This document shows, one piece after another, positions 25,614-35,361 of a stretch of DNA of 64,000 bases; the first letter of the stretch is position 1, and every line of letters begins with the position of its first letter. The position numbers and the translations under genes were made by a program. The notes beneath the pieces are model-generated. The model worked only from the letters and a program-made list of their open reading frames with translations, did not search any database and was not told the DNA's origin. The stretch lies in contig NZ_JBHRXV010000011.1 of the NCBI RefSeq assembly GCF_042648405.1, positions 1 through 64,000 on the forward strand, read 5' to 3'. This DNA is from Sphingoaurantiacus capsulatus (lineage in GTDB: Bacteria > Pseudomonadota > Alphaproteobacteria > Sphingomonadales > Sphingomonadaceae).

Positions 25614-27049
25614 CAGCGAACTCCCAGGCGGCGGGCCGCCATCGCGAGAAGGGAAGCGGCCACCGCGAGCCAGGCGAGGATGATCGCCAGGCCGGGCAGG
25701 GCGCCGCGCGCGAGATCGGCGCCGGCGGGCGGGCGGAAGACGAAGTCGGGCATCGCGGTCCAATTGTCCGCGGCGACGCGCTTGCGGCGATCGGCGTCGG
25801 CATCCTTCGCGGTGTCGTCGGCATAGCTGACGTCGTCGGCCTGCAGCTTGTTGAGCCGCTGGACCAGGTCGAAGCGATAGGCCTCCGCCTGTTCGAGGAA
25901 GCGCCGGTGCCCGGCAAAGTCGGTGCCGGCCGCCGACATCGACAGCGACCGGATGGCGATCGCCGGGCTGGCCAGCGCCGCGACCTCGACCAGCGCGTTC
26001 TGCCGCGCCTGCGCCGCATAGCTTTCGCCGGCGTAGCGATCGAACAGCGAGGAGGTCAGCCGTTCACCCTCCATGCCGAGGATGCCCTTGTAGTTGACGG
26101 GCAGGTCTTCGACGCGGGTGACGCCATAGCGATCGAGCACCGACTGCTTGAACTGCGCGAAATGGGGATCGTCGGGGTTGTGGCTGTCGCCCATCTGGCG
26201 GAGGTCGCGGGCGATGGCGATGTCGGTCTGCAGCCGATTTTGCAGCGGCACGGCCGCGCTCGCCACATCGGGCGCGACGCGCGGCAGCAGCACGACCACC
26301 ACCGCCCAGAGCGCCACCAGCGCCAGCAGCGCATCGCGGCTGCGCCGAACGAGCGTGGAGACGAGCAGGATGCCGACCACCCACAGCGCGAGATAGGCGA
26401 AATAGCCGATGGCGATGGCCAGCATCGGCAGGATCAGCGCGCCCGGCTGCCCCGCGATCAGTGCGAAGCCGATCATCGCCGGCAGGCCGGCCAGCACCGC
26501 CACGCCGGCCAGCGCCAGCAGCTTGCCGCTCACCACCTGCCGTCGGCCGACGCCCTGCAGCATCAGCAGGCGCAGCGTCCCGCGCTCGGTCTCGCGCGCG
26601 AGTGCGCCATAGCCGAGGAAGATCAGCAGCAGCGGCGCGACCACCTGCAAGACGAATGCGGGTGTGAGCTGGCCAAAGCGGACGAGCAGCGAACTCTGCC
26701 GGACATCGCCGAAATTCGCGGTGTTCTGCCGGTGCCCCTCGAGGAACATGCTGTTGCCCGTGAAGCCGTCGACGCCGGGGTCGAACGCGGCGAGCGGCCC
26801 CAGCGGGCGGAAGATGAAGGTGCCGTAGTGGACAACGCGGTGCGGGTGCCGGTCGGGCTGCGCGTCGAACGTGGCGTCGGCGGCCTGCGCGTGCCGGGCG
26901 CGCAGCTCGGCGATGGCGCGCTGATGCGACCAGCTGCTCGCCACCGCGACGAGCGTCAGCAGGACGAGGAGGACGAAGGCGATGACGGCGACGCGGTTGC
27001 GCATCATCAACCGCAGTTCGTCACGCGCGATGAGGAGGGTCGCCGTCAT
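25613..27049 (-). CDS. ABC exporter permease, DUF3526 type (first permease)
   Basis: A 478-residue ABC-2-superfamily permease. ARDELRLMMRNRVAVIAFVLLVLLT at the N-terminus mirrors the start of its partner. A large extracytoplasmic domain (about 45-150) is followed by helices near 150-300 and a second extracytoplasmic domain, then a final helix near 450-470. GTLRLLMLQGVGRRQVVSGK is the cytoplasmic coupling-helix region typical of ABC-2 exporters. It overlaps the ATPase gene by 4 bp and the next permease by 1-3 bp. Relatives belong to NosY-like maturation or export systems; the substrate is unknown. Confidence 0.87.
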   Translation of the reverse strand: MTATLLIARDELRLMMRNRVAVIAFVLLVLLTLVAVASSWSHQRAIAELRARHAQAADATFDAQPDRHPHRVVHYGTFIFRPLGPLAAFDPGVDGFTGNSMFLEGHRQNTANFGDVRQSSLLVRFGQLTPAFVLQVVAPLLLIFLGYGALARETERGTLRLLMLQGVGRRQVVSGKLLALAGVAVLAGLPAMIGFALIAGQPGALILPMLAIAIGYFAYLALWVVGILLVSTLVRRSRDALLALVALWAVVVVLLPRVAPDVASAAVPLQNRLQTDIAIARDLRQMGDSHNPDDPHFAQFKQSVLDRYGVTRVEDLPVNYKGILGMEGERLTSSLFDRYAGESYAAQARQNALVEVAALASPAIAIRSLSMSAAGTDFAGHRRFLEQAEAYRFDLVQRLNKLQADDVSYADDTAKDADADRRKRVAADNWTAMPDFVFRPPAGADLARGALPGLAIILAWLAVAASLLAMAARRLGVR

Positions 27050-27783
27050 GCCGTCTGCCGCTCCCCACCTTCCTGGAAGCGCGCGTGCAGCGCCCGCACG
27101 TCGAACCGCTCGGCGCCGCTCGCCGCCACATCATCGGTGACGCGACCGCTTTCCAGAAACGCGATGCGATCGGCGACATCGGCGGCCGACAGCAGGTCGT
27201 GGGTGACCATCAGCACGGCGGTGCCGCGGCTGCGCACCTGCGCGACCAGCGCGTTGAAGTCGGCGGTTGCGCGCGGGTCGAGGCCCGAGGTCGGCTCGTC
27301 GAGCAGCAGCACCGGCACCTGACGCAGCAGCGCCACGGCGATCGCCACCTTCTGCCGCATGCCCTTCGAAAAGCCGCCGAGCCGCTGGTCCCAGGCGCGG
27401 TCCTGCAAGCCGGCCGCCGCGAAGGCGTCGGTGATGTCGGCGCGCCGATGCCGCTCGCCCGACAGCGCGAGCAGATATTCGGCATTCTCGACGGCGCTCA
27501 GATGCTCATAGAGGGCGACGTTCTCGGGCAAGTACGCGATGCGCCGCCGCGCGGTGTCCGGATCGCTCCCCGGATCGACGCCGCACACCGAGAGGGTACC
27601 CGACTGCGCGCGCACGAAGCCGAGGAGTGCGGCGAGCGTCGTCGACTTGCCCGCGCCGTTGCCGCCGAGCAGCGCGGTGAGGCTGCCCGCCGGCACCGCC
27701 AGCGACAGGCCGCGCAGGACGGGCTGGCTGCCATAGGCGAGCGCCACATCCTTGAGGAAGATCGGCGGAAGGTCTTGCGGCAT
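27046..27783 (-). CDS. ABC transporter ATP-binding protein
   Basis: A 245-residue ATPase that powers the two DUF3526 permeases. Walker A is GGNGAGKST (about 40-48), the signature is GGFSKGMRQ (about 137-145), and Walker B is VLLLDEPTSGLD (about 156-167) followed by the switch histidine in THD. The ATG at 27783 has TGGAGA upstream. It lies 23 bp after the TonB receptor gene, so receptor and exporter are most likely one transcript. Confidence 0.94.
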   Translation of the reverse strand: MPQDLPPIFLKDVALAYGSQPVLRGLSLAVPAGSLTALLGGNGAGKSTTLAALLGFVRAQSGTLSVCGVDPGSDPDTARRRIAYLPENVALYEHLSAVENAEYLLALSGERHRRADITDAFAAAGLQDRAWDQRLGGFSKGMRQKVAIAVALLRQVPVLLLDEPTSGLDPRATADFNALVAQVRSRGTAVLMVTHDLLSAADVADRIAFLESGRVTDDVAASGAERFDVRALHARFQEGGERQTA

Positions 27784-27806
27784 CGGAATCTCCAGGTCGG
27801 TTGCGG

Positions 27807-29930
27807 TCAGACCCGCAGCTTGATCGTCGCGAGAACGGTGCGCGGTGCCCCGGGGGCGACCCACATCCGGGCGTAGGAATTGAGGTAGTAGGTCTCGTCG
27901 AAGAAGTTGTTCACCACGACCGAGGCCTCGACGTTTTCGGTAAGCGCGTAGGACGCGAACAGCCGCGCGATCGTGTAGGCCGGCAGGCGGAACGTCGTCC
28001 CCACCTCGCCAAGGCGCGAGCCGACGTGCAGCACGCCCGCCCCGAGGTTGAGACCGCGCCCCGCCACGTCGAAGTGACGCGACGCCTGCGCGCTCGCGGC
28101 GTGCTTCGGAACATTGAGCAGGCGGTCGCCCGGCCGGATCGGCACACCGTTGGCGTTGACGTTCCCCGAGGTCACTTCGGCGTCGAGGTAGGTGTAGGAA
28201 AAGAGCACATCGATCGCGCCCGGCGCCTTGCCGGCGAGGTCGATCTCAACCCCCTGGCTGCGCGCCTCGCCGACCGCGATGGCAAAGCCGGGGTTGGTCA
28301 GATCGCTGGTGAGAATATTGGCCTTGCGCAGCCGGAAGAGCGACGCCGTGCCCGTCACCCCGGCCGCGCTCAATTTGGTGCCGATCTCGACCGATCGCGA
28401 TGCCTCCGGATCGAACGTCTCGCCCGTCACGCTCGCGCCGGTATTGGCCCTGAACCCCTCGCCATAGGCGGCATAGAGGCTGACCGGCTCCGACACATGC
28501 CAGACGATGCCGGCCTGCGGGCTGACGCGGGTGTCCGACTGCGGGCTGAACGCCCCGGTCAGGCGGTTGCGGATCGACTGCGAGAACTCGTCGTAGCGCG
28601 CGCCGATCCGCGCTTCGATCCGGTCGCTGATATGGATCTGGTCCTGCACATACACGCCCCAGGCCTTCTGCCTGATCGTGCGATCGTTGGTCCGGGCCAG
28701 CGTCGGCGTCGGGAACCGGCCGTAGACGGGATTGAAGATGTCGATCTCCAGCCCCTGCCGGGCGGTCGGCATCGTCGAGAGCAGCGGGGCGCGATAGGCG
28801 AGCACCAGCAGATCGGTGTCGAACGCGTCGCGGTCGGCGCCAACGACCACATGATGTTCGCCGCCGAGCCCCTCGAAGCGGCCGCTCAGCTCGCCGCGGA
28901 ACACCCGGTGATCGCCATCATAGTCACGAAAGCGAATTTCGCGCGTCAGTGACCGGCCATCGACGAACAGCCGCTGGCGCGACGCCGCCAGCTCCGCGTC
29001 CGCCGAACTGCCCTTCAGCTCGGTATCGCGAAGCCCGACACCGAGCAGCAGGCTCCAGTCGTCGGTGAAATCATGCTGGAGCTGAAACTGGTGGCCCACC
29101 GCCGTGGTGACATTGGGCCCCAGCCCGGGCTCGCCCAGAAAGCGGCTTCTCGGAACGACCTCGAGATTGTTGCCGATCGCGAAGACGCCGCGGTCGAGCG
29201 GGATTTCCTGCCGCGTAGCCTCGAGTTCGTAAACAAGGCTGGTGCGCTCGCCGAACCGCAGCAGGATCGAGGGGAAGACGCCGTAACGTTCGGTCTCGAT
29301 GGTGTCGCGGAAACTGTCCGTAGCCTCGTAGAAGCCGACGAGGCGAACCGCGACCGCGTCGGAGGCGGCGACGTTCAGGTCCGCCTCCAGCCGCCGGAAG
29401 TCGAAGCTGCCGTAGGTCGCCTCGAACTTGCCGGCCATCAAGTTCGTCGGCCGCTTGGTGACGAGGTTGATGCTGCCGCCGGGCTCGCCGCGCCCGAACA
29501 GGGCGGCGTTCGGTCCCTTGAGGATCTCGATCCGCTCGGTGCCGGCCACGTCGCGAGGGCCGGCAAAGCCGCGCCCGGCGTTGAAGCCGTTGACCAGATA
29601 GCCGCTCGGATTGTTCTCGTCGCCGACAAGCCCGCGGATGGCGAAGCTCTCCCACAAGCCGCCGAAGTTGTTCTGGCGCGCAACCGAAGCGGAGAGATCC
29701 AGCGCGTCGGCCATTCGTGTGATCTGCAATTGCTCCAGTCGCTCCTCGGTCAGGAGGATGATCGACTGCGGAATGTCCTCGATGGGGACGAGGCCGCGGT
29801 AGGCCTGGCGCTGGCCGGTAACGACGATGTCTTCATCGGTGGGGGCGCTGGCCTCCTGTGCGACGGCTCCGCTCGAAGCCCACGCCAGTCCTGCTGCTAA
29901 AGGCACCCAACCGGCCGACCGCCCGAGCAT
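27807..29930 (-). CDS. TonB-dependent outer-membrane receptor (siderophore-type)
   Basis: A 707-residue receptor: signal peptide (to about residue 24, GAVAQ), a TonB box-like EDIVVTGQR, a plug domain (about 45-160) with IRGLVGDENNPSG and EILKGPNAALFGRGEPGGSINLVTKRP-type signature, then a 22-strand barrel ending in KLRV. It resembles the FhuA/FpvA class for ferric or other metal chelates. It is the first gene of an operon with an ABC exporter, an unusual partner for an importer. A Zur-like half site (GGTATAACATGTC) lies about 45 bp upstream of the start, so zinc rather than iron control is possible. Confidence 0.92.
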   Translation of the reverse strand: MLGRSAGWVPLAAGLAWASSGAVAQEASAPTDEDIVVTGQRQAYRGLVPIEDIPQSIILLTEERLEQLQITRMADALDLSASVARQNNFGGLWESFAIRGLVGDENNPSGYLVNGFNAGRGFAGPRDVAGTERIEILKGPNAALFGRGEPGGSINLVTKRPTNLMAGKFEATYGSFDFRRLEADLNVAASDAVAVRLVGFYEATDSFRDTIETERYGVFPSILLRFGERTSLVYELEATRQEIPLDRGVFAIGNNLEVVPRSRFLGEPGLGPNVTTAVGHQFQLQHDFTDDWSLLLGVGLRDTELKGSSADAELAASRQRLFVDGRSLTREIRFRDYDGDHRVFRGELSGRFEGLGGEHHVVVGADRDAFDTDLLVLAYRAPLLSTMPTARQGLEIDIFNPVYGRFPTPTLARTNDRTIRQKAWGVYVQDQIHISDRIEARIGARYDEFSQSIRNRLTGAFSPQSDTRVSPQAGIVWHVSEPVSLYAAYGEGFRANTGASVTGETFDPEASRSVEIGTKLSAAGVTGTASLFRLRKANILTSDLTNPGFAIAVGEARSQGVEIDLAGKAPGAIDVLFSYTYLDAEVTSGNVNANGVPIRPGDRLLNVPKHAASAQASRHFDVAGRGLNLGAGVLHVGSRLGEVGTTFRLPAYTIARLFASYALTENVEASVVVNNFFDETYYLNSYARMWVAPGAPRTVLATIKLRV

Positions 29931-29973
29931 TGTCTATCCCCCACGAATCAATATTCCGCTCAATTGATGATAT

Positions 29974-29986
29974 GGTATAACATGTC
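29974..29986 (-). promoter_or_regulatory. Zur-like element GGTATAACATGTC
   Basis: It matches GTTATAACATCAC at 51304 in 10 of 13 positions, including the core TATAACAT. It sits in the AT-rich promoter about 45 bp upstream of the TonB receptor start. Zur control is inferred from similarity to recalled Zur boxes and is weaker here than at 51304. Confidence 0.4.
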
Positions 29987-30187
29987 AAACAAATGTTCTG
30001 AGGCGGCGGGGAGCTGGCGACTTTCTCAAGCGGCTTTTGTTCAGAGCCAGCCGCTTTACCCGAGCCGCGGCCCGCTTTTTCGTTTCCAACGGGCGCCAGT
30101 CTGGACCAAAGGGGTGCAAAGGGCCCCCTTTTCCATTTATCGCATCTGGCGGTATTCTGAGAACGGGTACGTGGGGAAGGATCGGCG

Positions 30188-31100
30188 TTGGGGTCGGGTG
30201 GATTAGGCGATCAGTTTGAGGCGCTTCGCCTCCTGATGGACAACAGCAGCGACGTGTTCGGGCGGATCACGCCGGAAATGACCTTCAGCTTCATGTCGCC
30301 CTCGATCGAGCGCATGCTCGGCTGGACCGCCGACGAGCTGATCGGCAAGGCAGTGCTCGATCTCGTCTACCCGGAAGATCATGCCGAGATCGCCGCCTCG
30401 ACCGCGCTGGTCGTGGCTGGCAAGGGCCACAGCACCAGCGTCACCATCCGCGCGGTGAAGAAGGACGGCTCGCTCTTGTGGGTCGAGGTCAATGCGCGGG
30501 CGATCAACAATAATCTCGCCGATCGCGTCATCGTCATCCGCGACGTCACCGAGCGAAAGGCGCTCGAGGAGCAGCTGAAGGCGATGGCGATGAAGGACGG
30601 GCTGACCGGCCTTTCCAACCGCCGCGCCTTCGACGAGACTCTGGTCCGCGAGTGGGACCGCACCGTGCGCGACCGCGGCCAGATGTCGGTGCTGATGCTC
30701 GACGTCGACCATTTCAAATCCTTCAACGACAGCTACGGCCACCAGGTCGGCGACGACTGCCTGCGCGCCGTCGCCGCCGCGCTCACCCGGCTGCCGCTTG
30801 AGGAGGGCGACATGATTTCGCGCTACGGCGGCGAAGAGATCGCGATCATCCTCGCGCGCGCCGACAGCCACCACGCTGGCGCTGTCGCCGCCACCGCGCG
30901 CGCCATGGTCGAGGGCCTCGGCATTCCGCACAAGGCGTCGTCAGTGTCCGGCGGCGTCGTCACCGTCAGCATCGGCCTGGCGACCGCGATGGCGCGGCTG
31001 GGCGGCTCGGCGGAAATGCCCAACGCGCTGCTTGTCGCCGCCGACCGCGCGCTTTACGACGCCAAGAACGGCGGCCGGAACTGTGTCAGGGAAGCCTTGG

Positions 31101-31120
<20 letters not shown>
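30188..31120 (+). CDS. PAS-domain diguanylate cyclase
   Basis: A 310-residue cytoplasmic enzyme that makes cyclic di-GMP. A PAS domain (about 10-125; MLGWTADELIGKAVLDLVYPEDHAE) precedes a GGDEF domain (about 135-305) with DGLTGLSNRRAFDE and the active-site SRYGGEEIA. No RxxD inhibitory site is present five residues before GGEEI, so product inhibition may be absent. The proposed start is a TTG at 30188 with GGGGAAGG 7 bp upstream; an ATG 16 codons later is the alternative. Its end overlaps the convergent rutA by 20 bp. Confidence 0.9.
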
Positions 31121-32180
<1,060 letters not shown>

Positions 32181-32184
32181 GGCT

Positions 32185-32970
32185 TCAGCTCCTTAGCCAA
32201 TCGAGGACGATATGGTCGAAGTCGTCCTGCTTGGTGACGTTGCAGGCGTGGCCGCCCCATTGCATCGAGGCGAGCGTCGCGTTCGGCATGCCGGCGGCCA
32301 GCCGGTGCGAGCAGGGGGCGGGGACCAGCATGTCGTCCTCGGCGGCGAGCGCCAGCACCGGGATGCCGATCTCGCCCAGCCGATCGTCGATATCGAACGC
32401 CCGCAGCGCCGCAATCCGCGCCTCAAGCATCGAGACCGCCTGGAAATGCGCGACATGGCCGACCGCCTCGGCGTCGAGCCGATCACTGTTCTCGGAAATC
32501 CACGCGGCGGGAAACAGGAAGATCGGCTGCGCGCGCACATAGGCCTCGACGCCGCTGTCGCGCAGCAGTGCCAGCCTTACGTCGAAGCAGCGCGCGAAAT
32601 GCGCATCCGGCTTCGACCAGCCGTTGACCACGATCAGCTTGCCGAGCCGCTCTGGCGCCCGCAACGCCAGTGACAGCCCCATCACGCCGCCGGCGGCATG
32701 GCCCATGACATGCGCCCGCTCGATGCCCAGCCCGTCCATCAGCGCGAGGATATCGTCGGCCATCGCATCGACATCGGCGGGCGGCGCGCTGTCGCGCTCG
32801 CTCTTGCCCGTGCCGCGGTGGTCATAGGCAATGACGCGATAACGCGCGGCCAGCGCCGGAATGTTGGGCGCCCAATAGCCGCCGCTGCCGCCAAGCCCGG
32901 CGGACAGGATCAGCGCGTCACCGTCGGCGGGGCCGTATGTCGCGTAGAAGAGGCCCCCGACGGTCGGCAT
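32185..32970 (-). CDS. rutD: RutD-type alpha/beta hydrolase (aminoacrylate hydrolysis)
   Basis: A 261-residue alpha/beta-hydrolase-fold protein that speeds conversion of aminoacrylate to malonic semialdehyde. The nucleophile elbow reads GHAAGG: alanine replaces the usual serine, as in E. coli RutD (GHALG), so the assignment is supported by the absence of a catalytic serine. Other matches are VNGWSKPDAHFARCFDVR, FLFPAAW and the C-terminal GGHACNVT. It is 2 bp from rutC and 4 bp from rutA. Confidence 0.94.
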   Translation of the reverse strand: MPTVGGLFYATYGPADGDALILSAGLGGSGGYWAPNIPALAARYRVIAYDHRGTGKSERDSAPPADVDAMADDILALMDGLGIERAHVMGHAAGGVMGLSLALRAPERLGKLIVVNGWSKPDAHFARCFDVRLALLRDSGVEAYVRAQPIFLFPAAWISENSDRLDAEAVGHVAHFQAVSMLEARIAALRAFDIDDRLGEIGIPVLALAAEDDMLVPAPCSHRLAAGMPNATLASMQWGGHACNVTKQDDFDHIVLDWLRS

Positions 32971-32972
32971 CG

Positions 32973-33359
32973 TCAGCCGGCGAGGTGTGCGACGCTGGCG
33001 ATCTCGACGAGGCTGTCGGGCCGCACCAGCCCGCAGACGATGCAGTAGCGCGCCGGCTTGTCGCCCGGAAAATACTCGGCGTAGACCTTGTTCATCGCCG
33101 CATAGTCGGCCCAGTCCTTCAGGAAGATATGGTTGAAGGCGACATCGGCCATCGTCGCGCCGGCGGCTTCCAAGGTGGTCTTGATAACCTCGAGCACATG
33201 CCGTGTCTGCGCCTCGGCATCGCCGACATGAAGCACCGTGCCGCCTTCGCCTAGCGCCAGGGTGCCCGAGACATAGACGGTGTTTCCCGCCTTCGCGCCC
33301 GCCGAGAAGGGGGCGATCGGGGTCGGGAACTGCGGCGGATTGATCGCGGTGAACGGCAT
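32973..33359 (-). CDS. rutC: RutC, 3-aminoacrylate peracid reductase/deaminase (RidA fold)
   Basis: A 128-residue YjgF/YER057c/RidA-fold trimer-forming protein acting on the peracid or aminoacrylate intermediate of the Rut pathway. The typical opening APFSAGAKAGNTVYVSGTLAL and C-terminal PARYCIVCGLVRPDSLVEIA are visible. It lies between rutB (9 bp) and rutD (2 bp). Confidence 0.94.
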   Translation of the reverse strand: MPFTAINPPQFPTPIAPFSAGAKAGNTVYVSGTLALGEGGTVLHVGDAEAQTRHVLEVIKTTLEAAGATMADVAFNHIFLKDWADYAAMNKVYAEYFPGDKPARYCIVCGLVRPDSLVEIASVAHLAG

Positions 33360-33368
33360 GTCGGCTCC

Positions 33369-34103
33369 TCAGGATTCCGGCAACTGGCTGAACGCCGCCG
33401 TGAAGTCGGCGACACTCGACACCCAGCCAAAGAATTTCTCGATATTGTAGACGGCGGCCTGCTGGACGAAGTCAGGCCCGGCCTGGTGCGTCGCGTCCTC
33501 CAGCATCACCCCGAAATATTCGAGGTGGAAGGCGTCGCGCAGTGTCGATTCCACACAGACGTTGGTGGCGATGCCGACGAACACGATGTTGCGGATGCCG
33601 CGCGCCCTGAGCACGCTGTCGAGCTGCGAGTTGAAGAAGCCCGAATAGCGGGTCTTGTGCAGGCGGATGTCGCCCGGCTGCGGCGCCAGCGCCTCGACCA
33701 GCTCATAGTCCCAGCCGCCGCGCGCCAGCAGCGTGCCGGCCAGCTCGGGGCGCTTGCGCATCGTCTTCAGCGCGTTCGACTTGAAATGATTGGGCGATCC
33801 TGGCCCGCCCGCCTCGACATAGTCGGCGTCCCAGCCGTTCTGGAAATAGATCACCGGCAACCCGGCGGCGCGCGCCACCGTCAGCACCTCGGCAATCTTG
33901 TCGATCGCGCCCTTGGCGCCCGCGATGTCGAAGCCGGCGAGATCGAGATAGCCGCCCGGCGACGCATAGGCGTTCTGCATGTCGACGACGAGAATGGCGG
34001 TCTGCTCGGCGGCGAGGCGCAGCGACTCCGGCCGCGCGCGCAGGGTGACGACACGCGCGCCGTTCGCCGCTCCGGCCGGTTCGATCAGCGCGTCACCGTC
34101 CAA
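33369..34103 (-). CDS. rutB: Ureidoacrylate peracid amidohydrolase RutB
   Basis: A 244-residue isochorismatase-like hydrolase that cleaves ureidoacrylate. The triad is visible as Asp41 (VVDMQNAY), Lys150 (LHKTRYSG) and Cys183 (ATNVCVEST). SPGGYLDLAGFDI is typical of RutB. No ATG fits the family start; a TTG at 34103 with GGGGAAG 5 bp upstream is chosen, giving about 20 residues before the conserved VVTLRARPE. The open frame upstream to 34343 is probably non-coding. It is the first gene of the rutBCDA operon. Confidence 0.9.
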   Translation of the reverse strand: MDGDALIEPAGAANGARVVTLRARPESLRLAAEQTAILVVDMQNAYASPGGYLDLAGFDIAGAKGAIDKIAEVLTVARAAGLPVIYFQNGWDADYVEAGGPGSPNHFKSNALKTMRKRPELAGTLLARGGWDYELVEALAPQPGDIRLHKTRYSGFFNSQLDSVLRARGIRNIVFVGIATNVCVESTLRDAFHLEYFGVMLEDATHQAGPDFVQQAAVYNIEKFFGWVSSVADFTAAFSQLPES

Positions 34104-34239
34104 ACCCGCTTCCCCTGCTGCACCCGCGAAGACTGGACCAGCGCGCAAAGGGGTGCAAGGGCGGCCACCGTCAGCGGCGGGTCGGTTGACGCGTTGCGCC
34201 GCGACGTGTCTTTGTGGCCGCGATGGGGGCGGGGGCGTG

Positions 34240-35244
34240 ATGAGCGATGTGCCAAAGCTGCTGGCCAGCCTGCAGGTCGGGCGGGCAATCGCGGCGGTGG
34301 CGGTGCTGCTGTGCCACGCGGAGCAGTTTACCCGGCAATTCACCGAGGTGCCGCCGTGGCTGCATTTGCCGCTGTCCTACGGCTATCTCGGCGTCGACTT
34401 CTTCTTCGCCCTGTCCGGCTTCATCATCTACTTCGCCAACCATGACGAAGCCGGCCATGCCGGTTGGGCGGCGCGCTACAGCGGGAGCCGCCTGACGCGC
34501 ATCTTCGCGCCGTATCTGCCGATCGGCGTGATGCTCGGCGTGGCCTATACGCTGCAGCCGCAGCTCGCGGCGGGCTACGACTGGAACTGGTTCTCGACCC
34601 TCACGCTGCTGCCGAGCGGCGGTTCGCCCTCGCTCGGGGTCGCATGGACGCTGCAGCACGAGATTTTGTTCTACGCGATCATGCTGGTGCTGATCGCAGC
34701 GCGGCGGGTGTTGATCGGCTGCCTGATCTGGCTCGGCGCCATCGGCATCGCCGAGGTCGCCGGCACGCCGGTCATCGGGCTGTCGCTGATCGACGTTGAA
34801 TTTATCGGCGGCATCGCCGCGGCGTGGCTGTTCATTCGGCGGCCGCGCGGGTCCGTTTGGCCGTCTGCCATGCTCGGCGCCGGTCTCTGTCTTGCGGGCG
34901 GATTTCTCGGCTTCCCGGAAGCCCGCGTCCTGCTCGGCCTCGGGCTGGCCTCGCTCATTCTGGCGACGGCGCGGCTGGAGGTGGCCGGCGGATGGCGGGT
35001 TCCGCAGGGCGTGCTGCTGCTCGGCGAGGCCTCCTATGCCATTTATCTCGTGCATGTGCCGGTCCTGCGCTTTGCGGCCCGCGTCGCCGGCCCGGCGCTC
35101 ACCTGGGAGCTGCTGCTGCCGCTGCTGATCGCGATCGGCGTGCTGGCGGGTCTCGCCTATCACCTGGGCTTTGAGCGGCCGGCGCTGCGGCAGGTGCGCC
35201 GTCTGCTGCGCCGCGAACCGGCCGCCGCGGCACCGCGAAATTAG
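34240..35244 (+). CDS. Acyltransferase 3 family membrane protein (OafA/ExoZ-like)
   Basis: A 334-residue integral-membrane O-acyltransferase with about ten helices. The motif near the start (LQVGRAIAAVAVLLCHAEQF, with the catalytic-type histidine in CHAEQ) and the GYLGVDFFFALSGFIIYF segment define the family. SRLTRIFAPYLPI follows. Such enzymes acetylate or otherwise acylate exopolysaccharide, O-antigen or similar glycans. It is divergent from rutB and stands alone. The ATG at 34240 is used; an overlapping GTG lies just upstream. Confidence 0.92.
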   Translation: MSDVPKLLASLQVGRAIAAVAVLLCHAEQFTRQFTEVPPWLHLPLSYGYLGVDFFFALSGFIIYFANHDEAGHAGWAARYSGSRLTRIFAPYLPIGVMLGVAYTLQPQLAAGYDWNWFSTLTLLPSGGSPSLGVAWTLQHEILFYAIMLVLIAARRVLIGCLIWLGAIGIAEVAGTPVIGLSLIDVEFIGGIAAAWLFIRRPRGSVWPSAMLGAGLCLAGGFLGFPEARVLLGLGLASLILATARLEVAGGWRVPQGVLLLGEASYAIYLVHVPVLRFAARVAGPALTWELLLPLLIAIGVLAGLAYHLGFERPALRQVRRLLRREPAAAAPRN

Positions 35245-35361
35245 GGCGCGCCGGCTACACTTGGTCGCGACCTTTCGCAGCTTCGTCAGAGTCTTCTTGC
35301 GCCGTCTCCGAAACGATTGCAGCCTTGGCCCAGCTCATCGGGTCGAGGGGAAACTTTCCGT

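Noticed and set aside
34104..34343. N-terminal extension of rutB
   Set aside because: The extra 80 codons are proline- and arginine-rich without family similarity and overlap the divergent acyltransferase gene; the TTG at 34103 has a ribosome site.
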